Shown piece by piece: positions 49,955 through 61,967 of a stretch of DNA of 64,000 nucleotides (positions within the stretch are counted from its first letter, which is position 1; every line of letters begins with the position of its first letter). A program made the position numbers and the translations under genes. Source of the stretch: Cercis canadensis (lineage: Eukaryota; Streptophyta; Magnoliopsida; Fabales; Fabaceae). The notes under the pieces are model-generated. The model made no database searches and was not told the DNA's origin. It worked only from the letters and a program-made list of their open reading frames with translations. Where the stretch lies: the NCBI GenBank assembly GCA_003255065.1, contig QAOA01000600.1, forward strand, positions 39,752-103,751. The letters run 5' to 3'.

Positions 49955-51158
49955 GAACTTGGATAAAACATTCTCTGTAAGTCTTCATCTACCTTGCTTT
50001 TATTATCTATACTATTTTTGTGGCATTGACTTGTATTTGATTTCTTTGTGGGGCACTACTATTTGTAATGAAAATTTCAATTTACCCTCAAAATTGCAAC
50101 ACTTGTTGGATTTATTACACTAGTGAGGTCCATTTAGGGGCTGAGCCAGAATATTTTCCAGGGGGGCTAGACTAAAAGGTTATAAGACAAGAAACAAATT
50201 TCAAACCACCGTACAGTAAAGGCATATTATAAGAAATATAGAGCTAACAAACACTTAAAAAGGATATGAAAGTATAAATTAGTGGGCAGCTAATATTATC
50301 AAAATAAAACAGTGTATAAAAAAAGTACTAAATATGTACCACTACTTTTTAAGTACCAAAACAGGCATTGTAGGTGGCTAAAGCTCAACAACATTTTCAC
50401 TACTAGGCTCAGGCTCTGGACTTAGAATTGGTGCTACAGAAATAGAAGGAGTATTATCACTATTTCTCTCTTTTCTCTTACAAAAATGAATAAATGGCTG
50501 TTTTCTTAAACATCTTTCAACCTAAGAAGAAAGTATTCATGAATAATATCAAATGAACAACAAGTTACACCTAATCTCTTTACATTCAAATACAGATTAT
50601 TGACACACACACAAAAAATATCAGTAAAAAGCTAGACATCCAACTCCAACCAATCCAACATAATAATGAAAATAAAGATAGTAAATCAAAGAATTACATC
50701 TATACTATAATGATAAGAAATTCAGTTACTTTTCAATTCTTCAAATCTATACTAATGCTACGCATGGATGAAATAGAGGGGGAAGGGATGCATGAATGGA
50801 AAGCGATCCAATTTCATTCCATTTTCCTTCAAACCCTCAAATTTCTTTCCCCTCAAATTGAGTTGGAGGCAATAGATTGAAACATTTTTTAATTAAAAAA
50901 TTATGAAATTACTAATATACCTCTTAAGTTATTTTCAAAATTTAAAACAAATATACTATTATAGAAATTTGCTTTTATAACTTATGCCTTACTTTTCAAT
51001 TTCATTTTAACTCCCAAACAAGAAGAAGGTAGTTGCCCTCTCTTTATTACATAAACATCCAACTCCCAGTCGTATGAATAGGAGCACACTTCACTTCACT
51101 AAGCTAAAGCTCTTCCTTATATTTATATTTAAAGTTTATATAAATAATTGATTAGATA

Positions 51159-51204
<46 letters not shown>

Positions 51205-52920
51205 AAGTTTATCCATAAAATAAAAAAATGATTGACATACATGTTTGTGGATATAAATATTCCAGTAATATTGTAATATGTATGTATGTATATTTTATTG
51301 GCGTGCATAAAGAAACTAATTGCTATGATTTGAATTTAATATCCTTCACCAAACCTTACTCACCTCAACCATTTGAACTAAAGCTAATGAACATTAACAC
51401 AATTCTCAAAACGAATTTTTTATGAAGTTCTTAAATATAAATTGAACATTATAGTAAATTTAGTGATTCTTTTATTACAAAATTTAAGTGATGTTCACTA
51501 GGTGAATTTTGGTTTATTATAGACGCTTACAAGCCTATAATTACATTTACCAATTATTAATGAGTTTTCAACTTGGGATTTTCATAATGTTCTATCCAAT
51601 TGTCAACCATCAAGATGTCCCCATAGGTACCTATGCGGAGTTATTAATGTAGAGGTTTGGACTTTGGTGCTATACTTGAATGTCCTTTTGCAGTTGAAAT
51701 TTTTAAGTAATATTAACCCTGTAGAGAAAGTATATTGACGTGCAGACCTTTTTAATCAAATAGTTCATATATATACAAACACATTAATGTTTATTGCCAT
51801 GAGGTTTTCTTTTTTTAATATGTTTTTGGAGAAGGAAAACAAAGTTTAAGAAGATGTTCTAGTAAAACAATTTAATATTATATGTTCTAGTTATGATAAA
51901 TTAATAATACACATAAATTCTATATCTTCAATTTCTAAAATGTATATTTTAGAGAAAAATTATCAAATTTAAAATTTTGACTCATATAATGGTTGTGAAG
52001 CTATAAATTGTACTCTTAAAGTTGTTGAATTAAAAGTATGCCTATTGTGCTTGAAATGTAACCGCATTGGGCTTCACTGCTATATGCATGTTTTAAAGTC
52101 GTGCCTCAAAATTATTACCTTTTCTTCTGTCAATATTCTAGGGCTAAACTATTTTGCATATTTGGAAGGGTTATGACAGAGAATTGTGGAGGCTTCTCAT
52201 GGTGACTCAGAAATTTTAAAACGAAAGTATAATAAGGTATTCATGGGCACTCATTCTTTCAAGGCAAGTTGAAGATGTGCAGTGAGGGATAGCCATTCTT
52301 GAAATATAATTCTGCAAAGTAAATTCAGTACTTTTTATTTCTTTAATCGTTTATGTATTTGTTGTTCTATGTATTACAACCTGCATTTATGTGACTCTTG
52401 AACATTTGCTTGTTATGATACCTAATTTTTTGTTTAACCACCATATTATAATTTATCATAGATATATTATAGACATTTTTAAGTCAACGAATATAGCTGG
52501 CTTCAAGTAATCAAGTAGTAAGCCAGATCGCAAACTAAGTGCACGTTTGGTACATATAAAATGATAATTTTATTCAAGGCTCTATTTTGTGGATTCCTAT
52601 GTTTGGTGGCAAATACAACGTAGAATCATAATTTCATTCCAAGCCCTAATACCACAAAGGTAGGAATCGACATTTCGATTATGGAAATTCTATGCTACAA
52701 AAAATAAATATATTTTTCATTTCCCAACCTATCCTCATTAATTTTATAAAACAACTTAAACTACTTTTATTAAATATAACATATCTAAGACATATAAAAT
52801 CATATTTTTTTAAATCTGGAAGAGAAGTTTTTACCAAAAAATAGTTTAAGAGGACACATTGCAAAATAATTTATATTTTATGTACGCTCTTAAAATTCTA
52901 CACTATAAACTTCATAGTAC

Positions 52921-52957
<37 letters not shown>

Positions 52958-53330
52958 GAAAATCCAATCTCTTGTATTTCAAAAAAGGGGTAATAATATC
53001 TTTTATTATTGATTTGACGATCTATTCCATGTACCAAACGTGACGTAAATGATGGATGCAATCCTTCTAATTAATTTACGCTCACAGTTGAAGTTGCTAC
53101 AAAATGGTATGTTTAGAAAAAAATGATATTTGGTTGGGAATGTTTTCCAATTTTATTGTTAAAAATGATGTAGGATTATAATTGTTTTTGGATAAATAAG
53201 TGGCTCCTATCATATTATTTTGTGCACTAACTAATTTTGAATCTGACAATTATTGAAAAAAATTCTGGACCAAGTAATGTGAACAGCCACTTCTTCTGGA
53301 CCAAATAATCTGACAATTATTAAATTTTCT
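49955..53330 (+). repeat. TNL4 3' flank, copy 2 of the segmental duplication
   Basis: Near-identical to 20,031-23,625 apart from indels, with (AT)n tracts at about 51,160-51,200 and 52,925-52,953. It lacks the LTR found at 22,651. The hAT-type remnant (50,140-50,540) is shared. No gene. Confidence 0.85.
52142..52330 (+). other. Conserved block downstream of TNL4, possible 3'UTR exon
   Basis: Starts after 'atattctag' and carries 'catatttggaagggtt', 'gacagagaattgtggaggctt' and 'gcactcattctttcaagg'. Same block as 22,176, 34,353 and 61,968. Confidence 0.45.
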
Positions 53331-53363
53331 GAAATTTAATGAGAGAAGATTTTGAGAAGGGAT

Positions 53364-54101
53364 AAATTATCGTGTAACCTCTAGTGAACTAAAAAAATCA
53401 ATGTCAATGTCCATATATGATGCATAATAAAACTATCCCATAAAATATACCTGTTATGTGTTGGTTGAATCGTCAAGATTGGTGAATGCACTTAAGTTCT
53501 ATTATTTTTATTTGTGTTCTTGGAGATTCATATCAAAATCATAAAATGACGATTCTTTTAATATAAATAAAAGTGTAATTCTTGCAAGGCATCAATCTTC
53601 CTGGACGGCCGAGTTGAGTTTATTATTCCATATCCTTTTTCTCTGTCTTCGTTTCTCTTGTTAGCCCTTGTATCTTTTCTTACTTTCTGCCTTACATCTC
53701 TACATTTCTCTTCAAATTACACTTTCTGGTTGAAATTATCGTGTAACCTCTAGTGAACTTAAAAAATCAATGCCACTGTCCATATATGATGCATAATAAA
53801 ACTATCCCATAAAATATACCTGTTACGTGTTGGTGTAATCGTCAATATTGGTGAATGCACTTAAATTCTATTATTTTTATTTGTGTTCTTGGAGATTCAT
53901 ATCAAAATCATAAAACGACGTTTCTTTTAATAGAATTAAAAGTGTAATTCTTGCAAGGCATCAATCTTCCTGGACGGCAGAGTTGAGTTTATTATTCCAT
54001 ATCCTTTTTCTCTGTCTTCGTTTCTCTTGTTAGCCCTTGTATCTTTTCTCACTTTCTTCCTTACATCTCTCCATTTCTCTTCAAATTACACTTTCTGGTT
54101 G
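53364..54101 (+). repeat. 369-bp tandem duplication in the TNL5 leader
   Basis: Two copies, 53,364-53,732 and 53,733-54,101, meet at 'gaaattatcgtg'. Each contains 'ctatcccataaaatatacctgtta', 'gcaaggcatcaatcttcctgg' and the CT-rich leader with 'ttcgtttctcttg'. Only the second continues into the full leader ('ggatcttcatcacaaag'). Confidence 0.85.
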
Positions 54102-54832
54102 AAATTAGGATCTTCATCACAAAGATGTATGCTGACAGTAGTACAACAACTAAGCTTATGGAATGAGTCTATTCTTATGCGTTCTGGATAACTGATCGTG
54201 TGAAGGTTAGAATGTTTTTTTTCTGGTTTTTCATCTATGCTTTGAGCATTATTTTCCTATTCTATATTATTTGTGTAAACTGGGAGTAATTCTGTTTTAA
54301 CTTTCCCTAGAAAATGAAAAGAAGAAAAAGAAAAATTGATTGTGTCAACTATAGCTCGAGAACCTCGTGAAAGATTTTTATTTTGGCTGATATTTGTGAT
54401 CTCTCTAGATGGCACTTTGATCATAAGATTATAGGAACAATAGAAGATTATTTAGACAGTTTAAAATTTGTGTATTAGTAAAAATATGGTTTTTTTTTTA
54501 TTAGGGACACAGTATGCATTTTAGAAAATCCCATTGTGTGGAAAGGTAAAATTTAAGTGAAAAGATAAAACTACAAAATAATACCACAATCAAAAAGAAA
54601 TAGACACGCTAGTTTGAAACAATATTCTAAGGACCAAACAAACCTTAAATATGAGTATGTGACTAGCCGAGCTATTGTTAATAGTCATAAGATGGTTTTG
54701 TTGCACGTATATCACCTGTTTAAGGAGATTCATTTTCCATGCCTGCATCAATTTTTAACTAGTTTCTATTATGCTGATCGATTTTACGTCTAATTCTTTT
54801 AGTAATCAATATTGTTTTGGTGTTGTAGGTGC

Positions 54833-54868
54833 ATGACTGGTTCAACTCATGGTGACTCAGTAATGTAA
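54833..54868 (+). promoter_or_regulatory. uORF upstream of TNL5
   Basis: Twelve codons, MTGSTHGDSVM then TAA, 33 nt before the TNL5 start codon. Confidence 0.6.
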
Positions 54869-54901
54869 AGTTCTAACATTAATATTAGATACTAAATCGA
54901 A

Positions 54902-57900
54902 ATGCTGAAACCTTTAAGAGTTTCAATGGCTCTTAGTGATAAAGGAGCATCTTCCTCAAATTCTTCTTTCAATTCAGCTCCAGGATGGAAATATCACGTT
55001 TTCTTGAGTTTTAGAGGTGAAGATACCCGAACAAATTTTACAGACTTCTTATATAATACTTTGGTAGGAAAGGGAATCCTCACTTTCAGGGATGAGGAAC
55101 AACTTGAGAGAGGAGAAGTTATTTCTGAACAACTCCTTAAAGCCATTGAAGGATCTCTCTCCGCAATTGTTGTTCTCTCCCCAAAATATGCTACATCCGC
55201 TTGGTGTTTGGATGAGCTCCAGAAAATTGTTGAATCTAAAAAAATGTTGGATGGATTGGTTTTTCCAGTCTTCTATGATGTAGAACCCTCTGATGTAAGG
55301 TACCAAAAGGGAAGTTTTGCCGAAGCTTTCAGCAAACATGAAGAGAGATATAAAGAAGACAAAGACAAGATCGAAAGATGGAGACAAGCATTGAGAAAAG
55401 TTGCCGATTTATCTGGGTACCGGTCCAAGGATAGGTAATTAACTTGCCATTGTCTAGGTAACTAAGTAGAATAGCAATGTTAAAAATAAAAGCCCATAAA
55501 TCAAACTGCAATTAATAATTCTGGTTATATGGTCAAAAATATCAACTTAAAAGCTTGGCAGTTAAGTTAGAAAAGTATTGAGCATATATTCTGAATCGGT
55601 GTAGAAGGTGCTAATTAAATATATGATAACCTGTGTTGGCTGTTTCTTCATCTATTTGAATATATTTCTTATTTAACACTCATCACAAGATTATCCTTTC
55701 TTTCCGCGTAGGTACCAATCACAACTCATTGAAGAAATTGTAGCGGAACTATGGACGAAACTGCAACGTAAATTGCCATCACACAATGATGGACTAGTTG
55801 GAATTCATTCAAGGATGGAAAAGATGCTTTCACTTTTAGGCAAGGATGTTTGCTTCATAGGAATATGGGGCATGGGTGGTATAGGAAAGACAACTCTTGC
55901 CAGAGTTGTTTATGAGACAATCCGCAATGAATTTGAAATTAGTTGTTTTCTTGAGGATGTTAGAGAGATTTCTGGTGAAAGAGGTCATGGTTTGGTCGAG
56001 CTGCAAAGAAAACTTCTTTCTCATCTGAAAATTAGCGGCATGAAAATTGAAGATTCATTTGACGGAAAGAACCAAATTATAAACCTTTTGTCGAACAAAA
56101 AGGTTCTCCTTGTCCTAGATGATATTAGTGCCAATAGCCAATTAGAGAATTTGGCTGGAAACCAAAAATGGTTTGGTCCAGGGAGTAGAGTAATGATAAC
56201 AACTAGAGACCAGCAATTGCTAACAAGGTACGATGTGTTTGAAATGTATCCGATGCAAATCTTGAATAGTGAGGAATCCCTTGAACTGATCTTTCGTCAA
56301 AAAGCCTTTAAAGATCAACCTGAACAATGTTTTATGGAGTCGTCTGAAGAGTTGGTTCGATATGCTAGAGGCCTTCCTTTGGCACTCACAGTATTGGGTT
56401 CCCTTCATCGTACAAGCAGTGTACCTGAATGGAAAAATGCTTTAGAGAAGATGAGAAAGGTTGTGAATAAAGATATTCTAAGTACACTTCAAATTAGCTA
56501 TGAGGCATTAGATGATGTCGATAAGGACATATTTCTGAATGTTGCCTGCTTTTTTAAGGGTATGGACAAAGATCAGTTGACACATATCCTAGAAATATGT
56601 GATCTTTATCCAACCCATGGAATAAAAGTTCTTTTGGACAAATCGTTGCTAATTGAATATTATAAGCATGGTACATTGTGTATGGGGATGCATGATATGC
56701 TTCAACAAATGGGTAAGAATATCGTTATTCAAGAATCTCGTTATGATGTAGGAAAACGTAGTAGGTTGTGGCTGCAAGAGGATATTGGTCATGTATTAAC
56801 AAAAAATAAGGTAAGTAGCTGCTGATTTTTTGTTGAATTAATGTGGTTACATTTTTTACTTGCATGTGTTATGGGTATTTTTAAAATTGATACCTTCACA
56901 ATCATTCCTTTTGCCATTCACACAACTAGTTTTTTTTTTTAATAGGGAACTGAGGTTATTCAAGGCATAGTTGTGGACCGTTGTGACAAAGCACGTTGTG
57001 ATCCTAATGCCTTCTCAAAGATGCATAATCTTAAATTGTTGAAGTTAGAAAAGTTGGATCTTCCGCTTGGTGTCAATTGTCTTCCAGAAGGATTAAAATA
57101 TCTTGAATGGAAGGGATTTCCATTAAAAGAATTGCCGCTTGGTGCTCAATTGGATGAAATTGTTGAACTTAGAATGCATGATAGCAAGATTAAGACACTT
57201 TGGCACGGAACAGAGGTAATATTCTATACTTTATTAAGAGCACTCATGTAGTATATACATCCTCGTGCAAGACCTTCAAAAGCTGATGAAGTTTTACTGC
57301 TTTTTTTTTTCTGATTAGTTTTTCAGAAAGCTGAAGTTCATTGATTTGGAATATTCTGTGGATCTAATTCGATTTCCCAGTGTTTCTAAGGTTCCATGTC
57401 TTGAGCGGTTGATTCTTGAAGGTTGTATAAACCTTATTGAGGTTCACGAATCTGTTGGGCAGCACAAGCAGCTTAAGGAATTGAACGTGAGAAATTGTGT
57501 AAATCTTAAAATCCTTCCAAGCAAACTAGAAATGGATTCCCTGAAAGATTTCATTATTTTAGGTTGTTCAAAAGTTAAAAAGCTTCCAGAGTTTGGGGAC
57601 CATATGAAATTTCTAACAAAGCTTGATTTGACGAATTGCAAAAATCTTGTTTGCCTACCAAGATCCATTTATAAGTTGAAATCTCTTAGAATTCTCAATA
57701 CTTTCGGTTGTTCTAAATTTTCTAGGCTGCCAGAGAATTTGGACAAATTTGAAGATTTGGAGGAGCTTGATGTGAGGGGAACGGCAATAAAAGAAGTAGC
57801 TCCCTCCATTGTCTGCTTAAAATATCTTAAAAAATTATCTCTTGATGGAGGCAAGAAGACAAAATCCAACTGGTGGAGCTTATCTCTTCCCTTTCAATGG

Positions 57901-59764
57901 AAGGTCTGGAGGCGTCCTTTTTCCACAGGCATGATGTTGCCTCCTTTGTCACGTTTTCCCCTTTTGAAGGAATTAAAGTTAAGTTACTGTAATATTAGCG
58001 ATGAATCCCTTCCTCTTGAGCTTGGCGGCTTATCATATTTGTTGAGGTTAGATCTAAGTGGAAACAATTTTACTGAGCTACCAGCAAGCTGCATTGCTAA
58101 TCTCGCTAAGCTATATGAGCTTGACTTAAATTGGTGCCCAAGGCTTAAGTCGGTACCCAACCTTCCTCCAAATGTAGACAGGTTTTTTGCCACAGATTGT
58201 ACTTCATTGGAAATGTTGTCAGATCCACAATACCTTTGCGATTTTTTTGCGACCCACTCATTGTGGAAGGAGGTACTTTTTCTACTTAATTTTATGTCCC
58301 TCTCTTTCTCTCTTTTATATTCTGACACTCTTTGACTCTCCTATATATTCTTTCATTGTTTAAGAAGAAAGTTTTATTATTTCAGATGAGATTTCGGTTT
58401 CGCAGACCTTTATTGTTCTTTCGGGGGAGTGAGATTCCACCTTGGTTCAGCAATCAAAATTACTTTCATGAGTTTCCTTTTAATCATTCGATACAAGGAC
58501 GACCGACGGAGTTAGGGCCGAGTGAACCGTATTTTCATTCAGCGATATCAATAATAGTAAAAATCCCTGATTATTGTCTTTCAAGTGAATGGTGGGGTAT
58601 TGCTGTATGCCTTGTCTTAGAAAATCACTCTCCTCCTTCTCGTTGGTTCTCAGCTAAACTGAGATGTATTTGTAGACCTCCCGGAACTAAGTTGTCCCAC
58701 CCAGGTGACTTATGCGCCACTGACATTAGAGAGTTCCGTGATCCTCACTTGTGTATTTTATTGTTGAGAGGAAATGATAGAATTATTCAGCGATATCTAA
58801 AAGGTGATCACGACAAACTTCAATTATCATTTGAGGCTCAAAATTATTTAATCAGTTGTCGTAAGTTGGAGATAAGCGAGTGTGGTTGCCGCGTGATATG
58901 TAAGGAAGATTTGGATGTGTCGTACAAAGCAAGGTGTGAACGAGAACAAGATAATAGCTTTGAGATGCCTTCCAGCAGTCTCTACAAAACAAGAGCAAGA
59001 ACAATTGCGGATGTATGGCCAACGCTATCAAATGAAGAAGAAAAGTTTGAAAAACAATACCCGGTAAGTTAACATCTACCTTGCTTTTATGAGTTTATCT
59101 CTATAAAAATGTAGTTGTAATAATTTGTAGGGAGTCAACTATTTTTACATTTTAGTTTGTTACACATTCTTTTTAATATTTAAATGTGATAAAAAATTAC
59201 TTTTATTCAAAAAATGTGAAAAGTTTTAGGTGAGTTCTTTTATGTATTAATAAAAGTCATCTATGCATACATTGGACACGTGGAAGAAGCGAGGCCATTG
59301 TTGCTTATTTTTATTTTGCCCACAATTTTATCTTGCTCAAAATCCAGTGGCGAGCTTCCTGTTTGCAGAACCTTGGGGTGAACCCGAACCTTCCAGATGC
59401 TTATGGCAGTGATGATGACGATCACGGTTACGATTGCGATGCCTTTTACCTCGATGCATATGACGATCTTTGGCATGAGAAGCGGCGGCAGCTGTATGGG
59501 GCACTTTTTCTGTGTTTTCTTGGGATGGTGGGCACCTGGATAACAATTGGTCTTTTCAATATACTCACTGATTACAGCCCAAAGACAGATGGCAGAGAGA
59601 GATTGAAGTGGGTAGCCGGGATCCAGCATTTTCCATTATATTTTGTATTGTGTATTGAATTAATTGTAACGTTGTCATTGGTGTGGCTACATATTGTACG
59701 TTATTACAGATGTTATAGGTTTCTCAACTATTACAAATGGAAAAACAGAGGAATGAAACTGTAA
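54902..59764 (+). CDS. TNL5: TIR-NB-LRR (C-JID) protein with possible C-terminal membrane exon
   Basis: Intracellular NLR immune receptor. Exons: 54902-55434, 55712-56810, 56946-57215, 57319-58272, 58386-59063 and, by inference, 59369-59764; all introns are GT...AG and all phases agree, giving about 1309 aa. TIR has FLSFRGEDTRTNF and WCLDEL. NB-ARC has GMGGIGKTT (231-239), LLVLDD, ARGLPLAL and GMHDMLQQMG. LRRs lie at about 545-950. C-JID (GSEIPPWF, ISECGCRVI) lies in exon 5. No lesions were seen. Exon 5 is open up to a strong donor (cccg|gtaagt); unspliced, it stops at 59,070-59,072 for 1180 aa. Spliced, it enters an exon with an acidic stretch (SDDDDH) and two membrane segments. In TNL2, TNL3 and TNL4 a stop codon comes before the equivalent donor. 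Confidence 0.88.
59369..59764 (+). CDS. TNL5 candidate exon 6: acidic two-TM domain
   Basis: Opens after an acceptor (gtttgcag) and encodes 131 residues in phase with exon 5. Order: NLGVNPNLPDAYG, an Asp-rich stretch, a basic KRR, hydrophobic segment 1 (about LYGALFLCFLGMVGTWITI), a short polar loop, hydrophobic segment 2 (about FVLCIELIVTLSLVWLHIV), then a Tyr/Arg/Lys-rich tail ending KNRGMKL. I do not recognise the family. It is more GC-rich than its surroundings. The alternative is that it is a separate short gene or a remnant; no ATG in a good context precedes the acceptor. Confidence 0.5.
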   Translation, partial: NLGVNPNLPDAYGSDDDDHGYDCDAFYLDAYDDLWHEKRRQLYGALFLCFLGMVGTWITIGLFNILTDYSPKTDGRERLKWVAGIQHFPLYFVLCIELIVTLSLVWLHIVRYYRCYRFLNYYKWKNRGMKL

Positions 59765-59778
59765 TTCTCATTCTCTTA

Positions 59779-59965
59779 GGTGTGTTTGGCCGAAGTATTT
59801 GTAGAGTGTAATGTATTTAAAAGATAAATTTTAGATTACATTATTTATATAATTTTTTAAAATATTTCTAAAATTTTAGTGTATTTTTATAGTGTAATTC
59901 AAAATTTTAATATGATGTATTTTAAATTCACTTAAATAGTGTGTATTTGAAATTCATTTTTTTTT
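59779..59965 (+). mobile_element. Related Tourist-like element end
   Basis: After TTA (59,776-59,778) the sequence ggtgtgtttggccgaagt, then 'gtatttgtagagtgtaatg' and 'gtgtatttgaaattca' follows the left half of the element at 3374 closely. The matching right end was not found, so the element is truncated, rearranged or much larger. Confidence 0.6.
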
Positions 59966-60215
59966 TGTCCACTAAGCCCCCGATACCCCTCCTCCTCCCT
60001 CGACCCACCGAAACTCCTTGCTCTCGGCACTGTATGCTTTTGCGCAGCCATCAGCCAGCGTCACCGCCACCAACGTCGCCGCTTGCCAGCACCGACGCCA
60101 CCAACGCCTCCACTCCCCAGTACCGCCGTGGCCAACACCACCACCCATAGCACCTCCTCTCACTTTCTGCTCTTCACAACCTTCTACTGCAAGTATCGAA
60201 GGCTAGGTAGAGTTC
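59966..60215. other. GC-rich Pro/Ala-codon-like island, origin unknown
   Basis: A C-rich segment with repeated 'caccgcc' words opens several overlapping frames on both strands. It sits directly beside the Tourist-like end, as a captured gene piece would, and ends near 'gaaggctag|gtagag', which looks like an exon border. No family recognised. Confidence 0.3.
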
Positions 60216-60797
60216 TTATCCCCTGCCACTCATATTCTGATTAGATCATTGTGGGTATTTCTAGAGATTGAAATTGAATTAGGTATTTCACTTTATAGCT
60301 TATGTTTTTGGGTTGGATACTTGTGCATTCTTGTTTCATATTAGGATTTGGGAATTCTAGTATTTCCGTTCTTTTTTCTTTACTGAATGTTAGGGTTGGA
60401 ATCCTAATTTGAGTTTAAGAGCTCTTCTACTTATTGTACATGGATTTGATGAATCCAAGACAAGGTCAGAGGACGCGATTCTGGTGTTTTCATATCAGCT
60501 CGCCTAAAGGCAATTATCAAGAGAAGATAGCAATGAAAATCATTATGAAATTCAACAAATTTTAACCCAAATTGCAGGATTTAAACATAAAAGTAAACAA
60601 AAATTAAACAAGTGGTCACACGGTCAAATCACGAAAATATCAAATTTGAATGACATAGCTTGAAGGTGTCAACAAAATAAGAACTGGGCCTTCTAAAAAA
60701 ATCAAACTTGTTTTAGAATTCCAATCTCCTATGCATGAAAGAAAAAGTAGAGCAAACCCAGATGAAAAAATGATTTAAAAAACACGTACTATGTACC

Positions 60798-61072
60798 TTG
60801 CGCTTGATCTAGTGTGTAGGTCTTTTCTAGGTCTTCAACGTCGGGCATGTAGGTGGAGGGGACCCGACCCGGATCTGTGAATATAGCAGTGGCATAGTTG
60901 AAAACACAAATAGAAGCCAACGCCTAGAAGACAAGGGTGTTCATGATTCCCGGAGACCGAATCATCTGTCTATGAAAACAAAGACTGTGGAAAGGTAAAT
61001 GTAGGCAATGGCCACAATGATGACGTTCACGGGCAGAGAGAAATGGAAGCCCCGCTTCATTTTCTCCAGCAT
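60798..61072 (-). pseudogene. DHHC palmitoyltransferase first-exon fragment
   Basis: Reverse strand from 61,072 reads MLEKMKRGFHFSLPVNVIIV then AIAYIYLSTVFVFIDR, a stop (TGA where Trp is expected), and in a shifted frame RSPGIMNTLVF, a second stop, ALAFICVFNYATAIF and TDPGRVPSTYMPDVED. This is the N-terminal region of plant protein S-acyltransferases of the PAT15/16 kind, covering TM1 and TM2 up to the DPG motif. The DHHC-CRD is absent. Two stops and a frameshift make it a dead fragment. Confidence 0.85.
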
Positions 61073-61967
61073 GGAAGATCGGAGTCACCTGCAGAATGGA
61101 AGGGATGAGGGTTTTGTTTTTTTAAAATGGGACAAACGACGTTTTGGCTCACTTAAAAATTAGGAGTTCACGTAGACTTGGGATATGACATTTAACAATG
61201 TCACATCACTTTTTAACGGTCACATTAGTATTTCTATTGATGAAGTTAGTGGCAATTAGACGAAGAGATTTGATTGAAACAAAACTTTTAATTAAGAGAC
61301 TAAATTAAGAAAATATTGCACTAAGAGACTATCTTGAAAAACCCCTAAAAAGTAAAGAATGAAAATAGAGTTTTAGCCAACTCAAAATTAAGAAAATTTC
61401 TTACAGTATATTTTATAATTTTTTAAAAAAAAATTAGGGATAAAAATTTACTAAAACTCTAAATTAATATTATAAATGAAGAAGAAAAAAACACTAACAT
61501 AAAACTATGATTATGCATGTGTTACCTCTATTCAATTTTAGTTCTTCAATAAGAAGGCTAGTTTGGGAAGATAAGTAAATATCTTTCAAGGAAAAAAAAA
61601 TGTTTGATGTATTTCTTAATTCTTGTGCATCTTCCTTAAACGATAAGAAAGATCAGAGAAAGTGTATCACAATGAGATTAATCTAGTCAAAGATAGGCAA
61701 GTAGAATTAATTGTTTTTAAAAAAATGAAACAGGTGTCCTAAATGGATACATTTGCGGGTATATCTAATATGTTGATAGTTGTATTATCACTAATATAGA
61801 CAGAAAACTAAAAACCATTCCTGAATTTAAATGTATATCTCCAAGGATTTCAATTTAATTTCAAGCAATTCTATATCATTTGAACTTCATTTAGTATAAA
61901 CTCTTTTGAAATTCCAGTCCAATTTCCTGTCTTGCATTGGGTTTCACTGCTATATTCATGTTTATAA

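Noticed and set aside
59261-59629. 122-codon minus-strand frame opposite the TM exon
   Set aside because: Antisense to the better supported exon 6, which has a proper acceptor, phase agreement and TM composition.
59960-60206. Overlapping Pro/Ala-rich frames on both strands
   Set aside because: They arise from GC-rich repeats; no frame is favoured. Kept only as an unexplained island.
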